Assembly: GCF_900109605.1 (NCBI RefSeq)
Contig: NZ_FOAM01000007.1
Span: 186,001-250,000 of the forward strand
Direction: 5' to 3'
Length of the DNA stretch: 64,000 bases
DNA from: Xaviernesmea oryzae
GTDB taxonomy: Bacteria > Pseudomonadota > Alphaproteobacteria > Rhizobiales > Rhizobiaceae
Positions 19,076 to 27,767 of the stretch are shown here, piece after piece. The notes beneath the pieces were generated by a model, which saw only the letters and a list, made by a program, of their open reading frames with translations, was not told where the DNA came from and did not search any database. The position numbers were made by a program, and so were the translations under genes. Positions within the stretch are counted from its first letter, which is position 1; the number at the start of each line of letters is the position of its first letter.

Positions 19076-20446
19076 TCAGGCGCTGATGGCCACGCGGTTG
19101 CGGCCGAGATGCTTGCTGCGATAGAGCGCGGCGTCGGCGCGGCCGACCAGCTCGTCGGCGCTCTCCTGCGGTGCGAGCATAGCCGTGCCAAAGGAGCAGG
19201 TGCGACAGCCCACCACCGGCAGCGGCGTCTGCGCGATGCGCAGCCGGATCGTTTCGGCGATGTCACGCGCTGCCTCAAGCTCGGTTGCGGGGCAGATCAG
19301 CATGAACTCCTCGCCACCCCAGCGCCCCAGCGTATCCCGTGGCCGCAGATCCTGGCGCAGGATCTCGGCAAAGGCAACGAGCACGGCATCGCCCAATTTG
19401 TGGCCGTGCCGGTCGTTGATCGCCTTGAAATGATCGATGTCGCCGAGGATCACGCTGAGCGCCGTGCCCTCGCGCCTGGCTTTGGCGATTTCGCGGTCCA
19501 AAGCCTCGTCCAGCCGGCGCCGATTGGCAAGGCCGGTCAGCAGATCGGTCTCGGCAAGGCGCTTCAGCTCCTGCGTGCGCTCGCTCACCTTGGTCAGCAG
19601 CGTGCTGTTCATCTCGCGCATGCTTTCGATCAGCACGTCGTTTTCGGCGAAGGCGCCTCGCAGCCGCTCAACGGTTTTGTTCAGCGTTGCGGCCAGCGCA
19701 TGCAGCTCGGTCTGTCCACCGGCGGTCAAAACAAGCGGTTTGCCGGCGAGCTTGTCTGCGTCGATGTCGCGAACGAAAGCGTCGATCTGCGCCAGCGGCC
19801 GCCCGACCATGCGGCGGATGACATAGGCGAACATCACGCCGAGGATGAGGATCTTCACCAGCGAATTGACGAGGATGATCGCCACGGTGCGCTTGAGATG
19901 GTCGACGATCAGCGCGCGGTCGGAATAGACGGTAAAGCTGCCGACAGGATGCCGGCCGCCGTTTTCATCGACGTAAACAAGCGGGAAGCGCCGGGAAAAG
20001 GGCGCGCCGAACCACGGGTTGGTGCTTGGTGACAAGGTCCCGTCGCGGCCGACATTCCAGCTTTCGCCTGTTTCGCCGGCAATGCGGCCGACGGCGCCCA
20101 TGCGCAGGTCGCGGTCGTCCTTGACCTCGACGCCGGTGACGATGGTGATCTGCTCCATGCCGGCCAGGATGCCCTTCAGCGCATCCGTGTTGAAGCGCCA
20201 GAGCGCATCAGTCAGGCCTGGGCTGAAGGTTCGGCCGAGATTGCCAACGTCCTCGGCGAGCTTTTGCGTGACCATGCGATATTCATAGACGAGCTGCACG
20301 CCGGTGAGCAGGACGGCGACCACGAAATAGCCGGCCAGGATCGTCCAGATAAGCCGTGGCGCCAAGCGGGCGCGGCTGGACTTGGTCGATGCGCCGACCT
20401 TATCGGATAACCCGCCTGAATGTCGCGATGGAGGAAGCCGGCTCAC
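19076..20446 (-). CDS. Membrane diguanylate cyclase with periplasmic sensor and HAMP
   Basis: This is a 456-residue enzyme that makes cyclic di-GMP from two GTP. Layout: transmembrane helix about 32-55 (IWTILAGYFVVAVLLTGVQL), periplasmic domain to about 175, second helix (VNSLVKILILGVMFAYVI), HAMP (RRMVGRPLAQIDAF), coiled linker, then GGDEF domain from about 290. The active site is an intact GGEEF in LGRWGGEEFMLI, and an RPRD sequence five residues before it is the RxxD inhibitory I-site. The GTG start at 20446 is preferred because it sits seven bases after the upstream stop with GTGAGG as ribosome site; the longer frame would overlap that gene. It probably works with the upstream binding protein. 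Confidence 0.93.
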   Translation of the reverse strand: MSRLPPSRHSGGLSDKVGASTKSSRARLAPRLIWTILAGYFVVAVLLTGVQLVYEYRMVTQKLAEDVGNLGRTFSPGLTDALWRFNTDALKGILAGMEQITIVTGVEVKDDRDLRMGAVGRIAGETGESWNVGRDGTLSPSTNPWFGAPFSRRFPLVYVDENGGRHPVGSFTVYSDRALIVDHLKRTVAIILVNSLVKILILGVMFAYVIRRMVGRPLAQIDAFVRDIDADKLAGKPLVLTAGGQTELHALAATLNKTVERLRGAFAENDVLIESMREMNSTLLTKVSERTQELKRLAETDLLTGLANRRRLDEALDREIAKARREGTALSVILGDIDHFKAINDRHGHKLGDAVLVAFAEILRQDLRPRDTLGRWGGEEFMLICPATELEAARDIAETIRLRIAQTPLPVVGCRTCSFGTAMLAPQESADELVGRADAALYRSKHLGRNRVAISA

Positions 20447-20453
20447 GGGCGCC

Positions 20454-21311
20454 TCACGGAGTTGCCAGGAAGGTGGTGTCGTAGACCGCGCGGATCTTGG
20501 GCCTGTCCTGAGGCGCGCTCCAGGCTTCCACGATCGTGCGGTAGGCGTCCGTCGGGCGCTCCGTTTCGAGGATCGCATCGATGCGCTGGACGGCGTTGCG
20601 CCCCTCGGGTGTCGCAGCGCACATGACACGCGGAAAGACCGGCTCGATCGATTCCTCGATGAGAAGAAGCGCGAAGGCATCGGCCTGGCCGAGACGCTCG
20701 GCATAATAGCCGGCAATGTTGCTGTAATCGATCAGATAGTCCAGCCTGCCGGTCAGCAGCATGCGGAAGGCCTCGCCAAAGTCCGAATGCTGCTCCTTGA
20801 CGGGATAGCGTTGCAGCAGCGCGTCGATCGTCGGGCCCAGGGAACGGTTGCGCAGCAGGCTCGTCTTCAGGTCGTGGTGATCGCGTAACACATTCGTCAG
20901 CGAGAGTGGTCCGAGTGCCTGGAAGCGCGGCAGCGCCTGCCGGTTGATGATGATGCGCAGCGGATAGAACATTGCTACGGGTCGTGAAAAGACCGCGAAG
21001 GTCTCGCGCTCCGGTGTCTTCACCCCACCGACGAAACACCAGTTCGCGCCCGATTTCATGGCGCTGACGATGCGCGGAAACGGCGCTTCAAGAATTGTTT
21101 GCGGCAGGTCAGACAGCCGTTCGCTCAGAATATGGCGGATCCGGTCGAAAATGCCCCTGTCGGTGTCGGGCCCCTCGCGCATCATGAAGGGCGCTGCATC
21201 ATAGATCGCCCAGGTCAGCGGGCTGCTCTCTGCCTGCGCCGACGCGGGGCCGGGCAGGACGAGAGCCGACAAGATCGCGGCCAGCGCATAGGGCAGGAAG
21301 ACATGCCTCAA
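20454..21311 (-). CDS. Periplasmic solute-binding protein (SBP_bac_3-like), partner of the cyclase
   Basis: This is a secreted protein of 285 residues with the fold of family-3 binding proteins (TWAIYDAAPFMMREGPDTDRG opens the mature part, given in part; LLTGRLDYLIDYSNIAGYY near 185). The signal peptide is HVFLPYALAAILSALVLPGPASAQA. A TTG start at 21311 is preferred: it directly precedes the signal peptide and has GGAGGGGAGG just before it; an ATG at 21326 lies on the other side of that ribosome site. No ABC permease or ATPase is adjacent. The gene is followed, seven bases later, by the cyclase, so it may present a ligand to the cyclase sensor instead of feeding a transporter. Confidence 0.85.
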   Translation of the reverse strand: MRHVFLPYALAAILSALVLPGPASAQAESSPLTWAIYDAAPFMMREGPDTDRGIFDRIRHILSERLSDLPQTILEAPFPRIVSAMKSGANWCFVGGVKTPERETFAVFSRPVAMFYPLRIIINRQALPRFQALGPLSLTNVLRDHHDLKTSLLRNRSLGPTIDALLQRYPVKEQHSDFGEAFRMLLTGRLDYLIDYSNIAGYYAERLGQADAFALLLIEESIEPVFPRVMCAATPEGRNAVQRIDAILETERPTDAYRTIVEAWSAPQDRPKIRAVYDTTFLATP

Positions 21312-21938
21312 GGCCTCCCCTCCCATGCAGGAGCGAGCGACGAGGCGCCATGCAAAAAGCGCAGCGGAAGGGGACGGGCGACCCAGGTCGGTATATTGAT
21401 ATGATCGAATAGGCGACGAGAATCTGTAAGGACGAGTGAACGCAATGCGCATAACGCAGACACCGCACCCATCGCTCAACCCCCATATTTAAGCCGACAG
21501 TGTCATTATGGGTCGAAGTGTACATATCTGATTAACACGCGACGCGTTCTATTGCCGAGGCTAACAACCTGTTTCGGCTTCAAACCCATTACGGACAGCG
21601 TTGCGCCAAGTGCGCATCGCGCTCAGGAAACTCATCTCATCCTGTAAATAATTGTTTTGAAAAGACAAAAGCAAACGGATTGCGGCGTGAGCTATTTCAC
21701 GCCTCGTGCTTTTGCCCTGTCGCTTCGTCTGGCGGATTGATGACCAAGCGTTGCAAAAGCGATGCATTGCCGGAACGGTACCCGATATACCGTACGCAAT
21801 GTTAGCTAATGCGCACTGAAGTCATGGGCGATGCAGGTTTAACAGACCCTGACCATGGCATCCGACTTCGCAAGCCGACCGATGCTGCCGGATGGAGTCG
21901 ATCTGCGCAGGGGCATGAGAGTGTGCCGCGGATCCCTC
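21312..21938. other. Intergenic region with no convincing gene
   Basis: This stretch contains the promoter region of the binding protein-cyclase operon and is AT-richer than its surroundings. A dyad CGGTA-N7-TACCG is near 21775-21791. A 24-codon minus-strand frame starts at 21635 behind CAGGATGAG, but nothing else supports it. No other feature was recognised. Confidence 0.5.
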
Positions 21939-21968
21939 CGCCGCCGAAATCGTCCTTCCGGCGGCGGT
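21939..21968 (-). terminator. GC-rich hairpin after the LLM oxidoreductase gene
   Basis: CCGCCGCCG (21939-21947) pairs with CGGCGGCGG (21960-21968) across a 12-base loop. It begins seven bases after the stop of the minus-strand LLM gene. No T-run follows, so it would be at best a factor-dependent or processing structure. Confidence 0.4.
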
Positions 21969-21974
21969 CCGGGC

Positions 21975-22997
21975 CTATCGCCAGCCGAGCGCCGGCGCCA
22001 CGTGCTTGAGGATCGCCTCGATCACATGGGCGTTGTATTCCACGCCGAGCTGGTTCGGCACGGTCAAAAGCAGCGTGTCGGCCTCCGCGATCGCTTCGTC
22101 GGCGGCCAGTTGACGCACGAGCTGGTCCGGCTCTGCGGCATAGGAACGCCCGAAGATCGCCCGCGTGCTGGCGTCGATATAGCCGATCGAGTCCGCTTCC
22201 TTGCCGCTCTGGCCGAAATAGGCGTGGTCGCGTTCGTCCACCAGGGCGAAGATGCTGCGGCTCACCGACACGCGCGGGCTGCGCTGGTGGCCTGCCGCCT
22301 TCCAGGCTTCACGATAAGCGCGGATCTGGGCGGCCTGCTGCACATGGAACGGCTCGCCGGTCTCGTCGTCCTTCAGGGTCGAGCTCTGCAGGTTCATGCC
22401 CATCTCGGCGGCCCAGACGGCGGTCTTGTTGGAGCCTGCGCCCCACCAGATGCGCTCGCGCAACCCTTCGGAAGAGGGCTCCAGCCGCAGCAGGCCCGGT
22501 GGGTTGGGAAACATCGGGCGCGGATTGGGCTCGGCAAAACCTTCACCCTTCAGGGCCTGAAGAAAGACCTCTGTATGGCGGCGGCCCATGTCGGCATCGC
22601 TCGTGCCCTCTTCCGGCTGATAGCCGAAATAGCGCCAGCCATCGATGACTTGCTCCGGCGATCCCCGGCTCAGGCCCAGTTGCAGCCGCCCGCCGGAAAT
22701 CAGATCTGCCGCGCCGGCATCCTCGGCCATGTAGAGCGGGTTTTCATAGCGCATGTCGATGACGGCCGTGCCGATCTCGATCCGGCTGGTCTTTGCGCCG
22801 ACGGCCGACAGCAGCGGAAAGGGCGAGGCGAGCTGGCGGGCGAAATGATGGACACGGAAATAGGCGCCATCCGCGCCGAGCTCTTCGGCCGCAACGGCCA
22901 GATCGATCGATTGCAGCAGCGCGTCCGCAGCCGTGCGCGTGCCCGAATGCGGCGAGGGCGACCAATGGCCGAAGGAGAGGAAACCGATTTTCTTCAT
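21975..22997 (-). CDS. LLM class flavin-dependent oxidoreductase
   Basis: This is a 340-residue luciferase-like monooxygenase that would use FMNH2 supplied by a separate reductase. Family features are the N-terminal strand IGFLSFGHW, ELGADGAYFRVHHFAR, SRIEIGTAVIDMRYENPLYMAEDAGAADLISGGRLQLGLSRGSP (read in parts) and the C-terminal ADTLLLTVPNQLGV. Bacterial luciferase-like proteins of this group act on varied small substrates and the substrate cannot be inferred. No flavin reductase lies adjacent. The 22998-23374 gap upstream has no recognisable feature apart from the two promoters it must contain. Confidence 0.93.
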   Translation of the reverse strand: MKKIGFLSFGHWSPSPHSGTRTAADALLQSIDLAVAAEELGADGAYFRVHHFARQLASPFPLLSAVGAKTSRIEIGTAVIDMRYENPLYMAEDAGAADLISGGRLQLGLSRGSPEQVIDGWRYFGYQPEEGTSDADMGRRHTEVFLQALKGEGFAEPNPRPMFPNPPGLLRLEPSSEGLRERIWWGAGSNKTAVWAAEMGMNLQSSTLKDDETGEPFHVQQAAQIRAYREAWKAAGHQRSPRVSVSRSIFALVDERDHAYFGQSGKEADSIGYIDASTRAIFGRSYAAEPDQLVRQLAADEAIAEADTLLLTVPNQLGVEYNAHVIEAILKHVAPALGWR

Positions 22998-23374
22998 GAT
23001 GCGTCACATTCCTGTCTCGGCTCGCGTTCGCGCCGTCCTGTCTTGCTTTGGCAATAACATGAGGATGCGCTGGGCGGAGCGGAAGGGCGGGAAACACAGT
23101 GTTCAGCAAAGCATGCCCGCGGCCGCCGGACGCCACCCCGCCCGCCGCGCGGTGATCATCCCCACCGCGCCCCGGACCGCCATGGCCGTCGATCCGGCGC
23201 GCGGCCCTTTCGGGCGAGCCGAAAGCCATTGCAACAGGACGCGCAAGGCCAGGAGCTGGGCAGGGATCAGATCGCGATCGAGGATGTCTCGAAACCTGAT
23301 CCAGGACGCAGGATGCACAAATCAAACGCTATGATCCTGTCATCGTTTCACCATCGACCCTATGGAAAATCCTG

Positions 23375-24448
23375 ATGAAAAACTGGAGACACAGTCTCGC
23401 CGCCCTCTTGCTCCTCGCCTCGGCCTTGCCGGCGCTGGCCGCCGAGCAGGTCGGTGTCCGACAAATCGAAGTCCAGTCGCCAGCCCGCGGCAAAGCCTTG
23501 TCCGTCACCATTTGGTATCCGGCCGAAGCCGGGGGCGCCGAAACGCTGGTGGGAAACAGCAGAATATTTGAGGGAACGTCGGCCTTTGTCGGTGCCAGCC
23601 CCGCCACAGGCCGACATCCGCTGATCCTCCTCTCTCACGGATCGGGCGCCAGGGTGGAAACCATGGCCTGGCTTGCCAAGCCCCTGGTCGAGGCTGGCTT
23701 TATCGTTGTTGGTCCCAATCATCCGGGCACAACCAGCGGGGATTCGACGCCGGCGGATACGCCCAAACTATGGGAGCGGACAGAGGATCTTTCGCGCGTT
23801 CTCACCGCGCTGAGCGCTGATCTGCAATGGCATCCCTTCATCAATCCCGATCAGGTCGGCGCCCTCGGCTTTTCACTCGGGGGTGCGGCAGTGCTCGATC
23901 TGGTGGGTGGACGCGTCAACCTTGAAGCCTATGCGCGCTATTGCGAGGCTTTTCCCGACATGGCCGACTGCGTCTGGTTTGCCGGACGCCGCGGCTTTGT
24001 CAGCGGCGCGCAAGTGGCTGTTGAACCGCTTGATCTGCGCACGGTCGACAGGACACGTTACGAGCAGTCAAACCGGGATGCCCGGGTGCGCTTTGCCGTG
24101 CTCGTCGATCCCTCCATGGCGCAGGCTTTCGATTCGCAGAGCTTGAAAGCTATCGACATTCCCCTGCTCTTCGTCAATCAGGGCGAAGCCGGCAAGGTTC
24201 CTGTCTCGGTCGCGGCGGACGATCTCGTCAGGCTTACCCCGCGCGGATCGCTGATCCATATCCCGCAGGCCGTTCACTTCAGCTTTCTGCCAGAGTGCAA
24301 GCCGGACGGCGCCAAAATCCTGCGATCGCTGGGCGACCCCGATGGCCTATGCGGCGACGGCGGGATGCGCCCGCGCTCCGACATTCACGCGGAACTGGCG
24401 GATCGCGTCACGCAGTCCTTCATCCGGCAATTCGACGGCCAGCGATAG
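23375..24448 (+). CDS. Secreted alpha/beta hydrolase (PAF acetylhydrolase/dienelactone hydrolase-like)
   Basis: This is a predicted periplasmic esterase of 357 residues. The signal peptide is HSLAALLLLASALPALAAEQ. The mature domain shows LILLSHGSGARVETMAW (oxyanion region) and the nucleophile elbow GALGFSLGGAAVLDL (Ser in GFSLGG). A late His in HIPQAVHFSFLPEC is the candidate catalytic His. Family relatives cleave small esters or short-chain phospholipid acyl groups. The start at 23375 is set by the signal peptide although its ribosome site is weak. It is a single-gene unit. Confidence 0.88.
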   Translation: MKNWRHSLAALLLLASALPALAAEQVGVRQIEVQSPARGKALSVTIWYPAEAGGAETLVGNSRIFEGTSAFVGASPATGRHPLILLSHGSGARVETMAWLAKPLVEAGFIVVGPNHPGTTSGDSTPADTPKLWERTEDLSRVLTALSADLQWHPFINPDQVGALGFSLGGAAVLDLVGGRVNLEAYARYCEAFPDMADCVWFAGRRGFVSGAQVAVEPLDLRTVDRTRYEQSNRDARVRFAVLVDPSMAQAFDSQSLKAIDIPLLFVNQGEAGKVPVSVAADDLVRLTPRGSLIHIPQAVHFSFLPECKPDGAKILRSLGDPDGLCGDGGMRPRSDIHAELADRVTQSFIRQFDGQR

Positions 24449-24489
24449 GGCGAGGAGCGGGCTGCAAATCGCACAGATCGCGCCCCGCC

Positions 24490-24728
24490 TCACCGATTCT
24501 CCGCGCCTGCCTCCGCTTCCGCCAGCAGCTTCTCCTGCACGCCGTAGCGGCTGGCGGCGGCAGCGCCGGTCGTATCGGCTGCCACCTCGCCGCCGCGCAT
24601 CACAACGGCGTTGGAGGCCAGCTGCAGGCCCGCCTCGCGCAGCGCCGGCAACAGCCGCTTCATCGCCGCGCGCTGGATCAGCGTCGGCTTGCCCGGCCGG
24701 CAGGTGAATTTTAGCAGGCTGCTGCAAA
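24490..24728 (-). pseudogene. C-terminal remnant of an MscS-like mechanosensitive channel
   Basis: A minus-strand frame, open from within the palindrome to a TGA at 24490-24492, reads LLKFTCRPGKPTLIQRAAMK, then RLLPALREAGLQLASNAVV and a polar tail, about 75 residues. This resembles the cytoplasmic C-terminal domain of MscS-family channels, where RPG followed by an amphipathic helix and an EAGI-like turn is typical. No start codon, membrane helix or pore helix remains, so the gene is truncated. The break coincides with the perfect palindrome at 24711-24755. The family assignment is from pattern only. Confidence 0.55.
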
Positions 24729-24755
24729 CGCTGTCGTTTTGCAGCAGCCTGCTAA
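24711..24755. repeat. Perfect 18-bp inverted repeat with 9-base loop
   Basis: TTAGCAGGCTGCTGCAAA (24711-24728) is repeated in inverted form at 24738-24755, with CGCTGTCGT between. It caps the truncated MscS-like remnant and lies 48 bases from the LacI stop. It could act as a terminator for either convergent side, although no T-run follows, or it could be a scar of the event that truncated the channel gene. Confidence 0.75.
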
Positions 24756-24803
24756 TGCATGTTCCCGGCCGATGACAACAGGCGCCTTGTCAGGCCGTGA
24801 GCC

Positions 24804-25880
24804 TCAGCGTCGCTGCGGACCGGTGACCGAGCCACGCACGATGAGATCCGGCATGATCAGGATCTCACGCGGCGGTTCCGGCGGCGCATCGAGCGATTGC
24901 AAAAGCAGCGCCATGGCCTGGCGGCCAATGGCCGAGCGTGGCTGGCGGACGGTGGTCAGCGGCGGATGGACGTAGGTTGCCTGGGGAATGTCATCGAAGC
25001 CGATCACCGACATGTCGCGCGGCAGCTCGTAGCCGCGCGCCGAAAGACCGTTGACCACGCCGATGGCGGTGGCGTCATTGACGCACATGAAGGCAGTCGG
25101 CGCGTCGCCGCGCATGAAGATCTGCTCCAGCGCCAGCCGGCCGCTTTCGATCGTGCCGTCGCCTTCCAGCACCATGCGGTCGCTGGCCGGGATGCGGGCG
25201 GCATCCAGCGCCAGTTCGAAGCCTTTGAGGCGCCGCTGATGGCCGAGCTTGGTGCGCGACTCGCCGATGAAGGCGATGCGGCGATGGCCGGCCGAAAGCA
25301 GATGTTCCGCCGCCTTGCGCGCCCCGGCCAGATCGTCCACGCCGACATAGGAAACACGGCCATTGAAGACCGGCTCGAACAGGCCGACGGTCGGCGGCAG
25401 ACGCTCCGTCATCATCTGGTGGCCGAAGGGCGCATGGCCGGTGAAGAGCAGCAGGCCGGCCGCCTGGTTGGAGTTGAGGAACTTCAGATAGTCGAGCCCG
25501 CGTTCCGGGTCGTTCTGCGTATGGCCGATCAGCACGCCATAGCCATGCGCCCGCGCCTCGTTTTCCAGCCCGACGAGAATGCTGGAGAAATTCGGGTCGC
25601 CAATGTCGGGCGCCAGCACCAGGATCATGTTGGACCGGCCCATGCGCAGCGACCGCGCCATGGCATTGGTCGTGTAGCCGGTGATGGCAATGGCCTGGTT
25701 GACGCGCTGGCGGGTGGAGGTCGCGACCTTTTCCGGCGTGTGAATAGCGCGGCTGACCGTGGCGATCGACACATCCGCCATCCGCGCGACATCCTCGATC
25801 GTCGCCGTCGAGGTGGCCTGCAGGCTCGCCGCAGATGGGAAGGGTGTGGGGCGGGAAGGCATATCAGGCGGTTGGGTCAT
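24804..25880 (-). CDS. LacI family transcriptional regulator of the divergent sugar ABC operon
   Basis: This is a repressor of 358 residues. The LacI helix-turn-helix and hinge are near residues 24-75: TIEDVARMADVSIATVSRAI, then TRQRVNQAIAITGYTTNAMARSL. The periplasmic-binding-like effector domain follows (VDDLAGARKAAEHLLSAGHRRIAFIG and the typical IGFDDIPQATYVHPPLTTV). The start at 25880 leaves a 23-residue tail before the DNA-binding domain; the frame continues upstream without a better start. It is divergent from a CUT2 sugar importer with a double operator between them, so it most likely represses both units until the sugar arrives. Confidence 0.94.
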   Translation of the reverse strand: MTQPPDMPSRPTPFPSAASLQATSTATIEDVARMADVSIATVSRAIHTPEKVATSTRQRVNQAIAITGYTTNAMARSLRMGRSNMILVLAPDIGDPNFSSILVGLENEARAHGYGVLIGHTQNDPERGLDYLKFLNSNQAAGLLLFTGHAPFGHQMMTERLPPTVGLFEPVFNGRVSYVGVDDLAGARKAAEHLLSAGHRRIAFIGESRTKLGHQRRLKGFELALDAARIPASDRMVLEGDGTIESGRLALEQIFMRGDAPTAFMCVNDATAIGVVNGLSARGYELPRDMSVIGFDDIPQATYVHPPLTTVRQPRSAIGRQAMALLLQSLDAPPEPPREILIMPDLIVRGSVTGPQRR

Positions 25881-26072
25881 GAGCTTTCGGCCCGCCTTCG
25901 CTTCTGGTCGGTGCCGGTCCGGCGAGACGCCGCAGCCAGGCAGGAGACAATGAAGAGGGCAGGGGCGTTTCGCCGGTCCGGCCGCCATCTTCCTCCAGGG
26001 AATCGCGCGCGAAGATTAGCGCCTACTCAGGCGTCAGGTAAAGCGGGGTCTGCCCCGGATATCCCATGTTTT

Positions 26073-26123
26073 ATCGACTGTGTAAACCTTTACATCGGTC
26101 ATGTAAAGGTTTACACAGTCGAT
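26073..26123. promoter_or_regulatory. Perfect palindromic double LacI-type operator
   Basis: A 23-bp arm (26073-26095) is repeated exactly in inverted form (26101-26123) around a five-base centre. Each arm contains its own LacI-type half-palindromic site: TGTAAACCTTTACA (26081-26094) and TGTAAAGGTTTACA (26102-26115), with centres 21 bp apart, two helical turns. Symmetric promoter-like hexamers also fall inside (TTTACA 26089-26094 and TACACA 26112-26117 on the plus strand, and the mirror images on the minus strand). The element ends 30 bases before the ATPase start. Confidence 0.8.
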
Positions 26124-26153
26124 GCAGCGGTGGAGGCCGCGGGGAGGAACAGC

Positions 26154-27683
26154 ATGAGCGAGCCAGCGGCCGGGCCGGGTCATTCCCTGCTTGCGGCAGA
26201 GCGTATTTCCAAGAGTTTCGGCGAAGTCCAGGTGCTGTTCAGCGTCGATTTCGACGTGCGCCCGGGCGAGGTTCATGCGCTGATGGGGGAAAACGGCGCC
26301 GGCAAATCGACGCTGGTGAAGATCCTCTCCGGCTTCGAGCGGCCAAGCGCCGGCCGTATCCTGATCGATGGCCAACCGGTGACCTTGCCACAGAACGGCG
26401 CGGCCGAAGCGCTCGGCATCGTGCTGATCCACCAGGAATTCAATCTCGCAGATCATCTGACCGTCGCGGAAAGCCTGTTCCTCGGCCGCGAGATCGGCCG
26501 CTTCGGTGTGCTTGACCGCAAGACCATGCGTGCGGAAACCCGCCGGGTTCTGGACGAGCTGGGTGCGCGCATCGACGAGAACGCGCTGATCTCCTCGCTC
26601 GCCGTGGCCGACAAGCAGATGGTCGAAATCGCCAAGGCGATCAGCCGCCGCGCGCGCATCATCTTCATGGACGAGCCGACCGCCGTGCTGTCGCGCGAGG
26701 AGACCGCGCTTCTGTTCAAGCAGGTGCGGCGGCTGAAGGCGCAAGGGGTCAGTTTCGTCTTTGTCTCGCACAAGCTGGACGAGGTGATGGAAATCACCGA
26801 CCGCGTCACTGTGCTGCGCGACGGACAGTGGGTGAAGACCGCGCCGACGTCCGATCTCGATGGAGAGGCGATCGCCCAGCTGATGGTCGGCCGCGAACTT
26901 TCCAGCCTCTATCCCGCCAAGGACGAGCCGGATGTGGATGAAAATGTCGTGCTCTCGGTCAAGGGGCTGACGACGGCCTATGTCAAGGATGTCAGCTTCG
27001 AGCTGCGCAAAGGCGAGGTGCTCGGCTTTTCCGGGCTGATCGGCTCCGGCCGGACAGAGCTGATGGAGGCCGTCGCCGGCCTGCGCCCGCGTCTCTCTGG
27101 CGAGGTGCTGTTGCATGGCGCGCCGCTTGCGCCGCTGGCCTTCCGAGAGGCCAATGGCCGCGGCCTCGCCTATATGACCAAGGACCGCAAGGGCAAGGGC
27201 CTGCTCCTGGACGAAGGCATGACGGCGAACCTGACGCTGCAGTCGATCGACCGGCATGTGCGCCACCACTATCTCGATCCGGCTTCCGAGGCGCGCGCCA
27301 TGGCCCGCGCCAAGCGCCGCTTCGACATTCGCGTGCGTGACGACAAGGTGCGCGCCGGCCGCATGTCCGGCGGCAACCAGCAGAAGCTTCTGCTGGCCAA
27401 GATCATGGAAACCGAGCCCGACGTCATCATCATCGATGAGCCGACACGCGGTATCGACGTCGGCACCAAGCAGCAGATCTACCATTTCATCGCCGCGCTC
27501 GCCCGCGAGGGACGCTCGATCATCGTCATTTCCTCGGAGATGCCCGAGGTGATCGGCCTGTGCACCCGCGTCGCGGTGATGCGCGAGGGCGAGCTGGTTG
27601 GTCTCCTGGAGGGCGAAGAGGTCAGCGAGCAGGTGATCATGCGCTACGCCGCCGGGCTGAAGCGGCGCGAAGCGGCCGCCTGA
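26154..27683 (+). CDS. Sugar ABC transporter ATP-binding protein, CUT2 type (two ATPase domains)
   Basis: This is an RbsA/MglA/FrcA-like ATPase of 509 residues with two tandem nucleotide-binding domains. The first has Walker A GENGAGKST and Walker B IIFMDEPTAVLS. The second has the variant P-loop GLIGSGRTE, the signature MSGGNQQKLLLAK and Walker B VIIIDEPTRGIDVG, as expected for this group. The ATG at 26154 has GGGGAGG upstream; the very long frame upstream is antisense over the regulator. It is the first gene of the regulated operon. Pentose, hexose or polyol substrates are all possible. Confidence 0.95.
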   Translation: MSEPAAGPGHSLLAAERISKSFGEVQVLFSVDFDVRPGEVHALMGENGAGKSTLVKILSGFERPSAGRILIDGQPVTLPQNGAAEALGIVLIHQEFNLADHLTVAESLFLGREIGRFGVLDRKTMRAETRRVLDELGARIDENALISSLAVADKQMVEIAKAISRRARIIFMDEPTAVLSREETALLFKQVRRLKAQGVSFVFVSHKLDEVMEITDRVTVLRDGQWVKTAPTSDLDGEAIAQLMVGRELSSLYPAKDEPDVDENVVLSVKGLTTAYVKDVSFELRKGEVLGFSGLIGSGRTELMEAVAGLRPRLSGEVLLHGAPLAPLAFREANGRGLAYMTKDRKGKGLLLDEGMTANLTLQSIDRHVRHHYLDPASEARAMARAKRRFDIRVRDDKVRAGRMSGGNQQKLLLAKIMETEPDVIIIDEPTRGIDVGTKQQIYHFIAALAREGRSIIVISSEMPEVIGLCTRVAVMREGELVGLLEGEEVSEQVIMRYAAGLKRREAAA

Positions 27684-27767
27684 CCCGTCGCGCGGGCAAG
27701 ACAGTGTGCGGGGCATGAACAAGACCAACGGAAGGGGACGCCGCGTGCGTTCGGGGAGAGCAGGACC

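Noticed and set aside
20447-20716. N-terminal extension of the diguanylate cyclase to 20716
   Set aside because: The extra 90 codons overlap the binding-protein gene out of frame and are Arg/Ser-rich; the GTG at 20446 has a good ribosome site.
22998-23374. Short frames on both strands between the LLM and hydrolase genes
   Set aside because: GC-rich filler with no ribosome sites, motifs or repeats that would support a gene.
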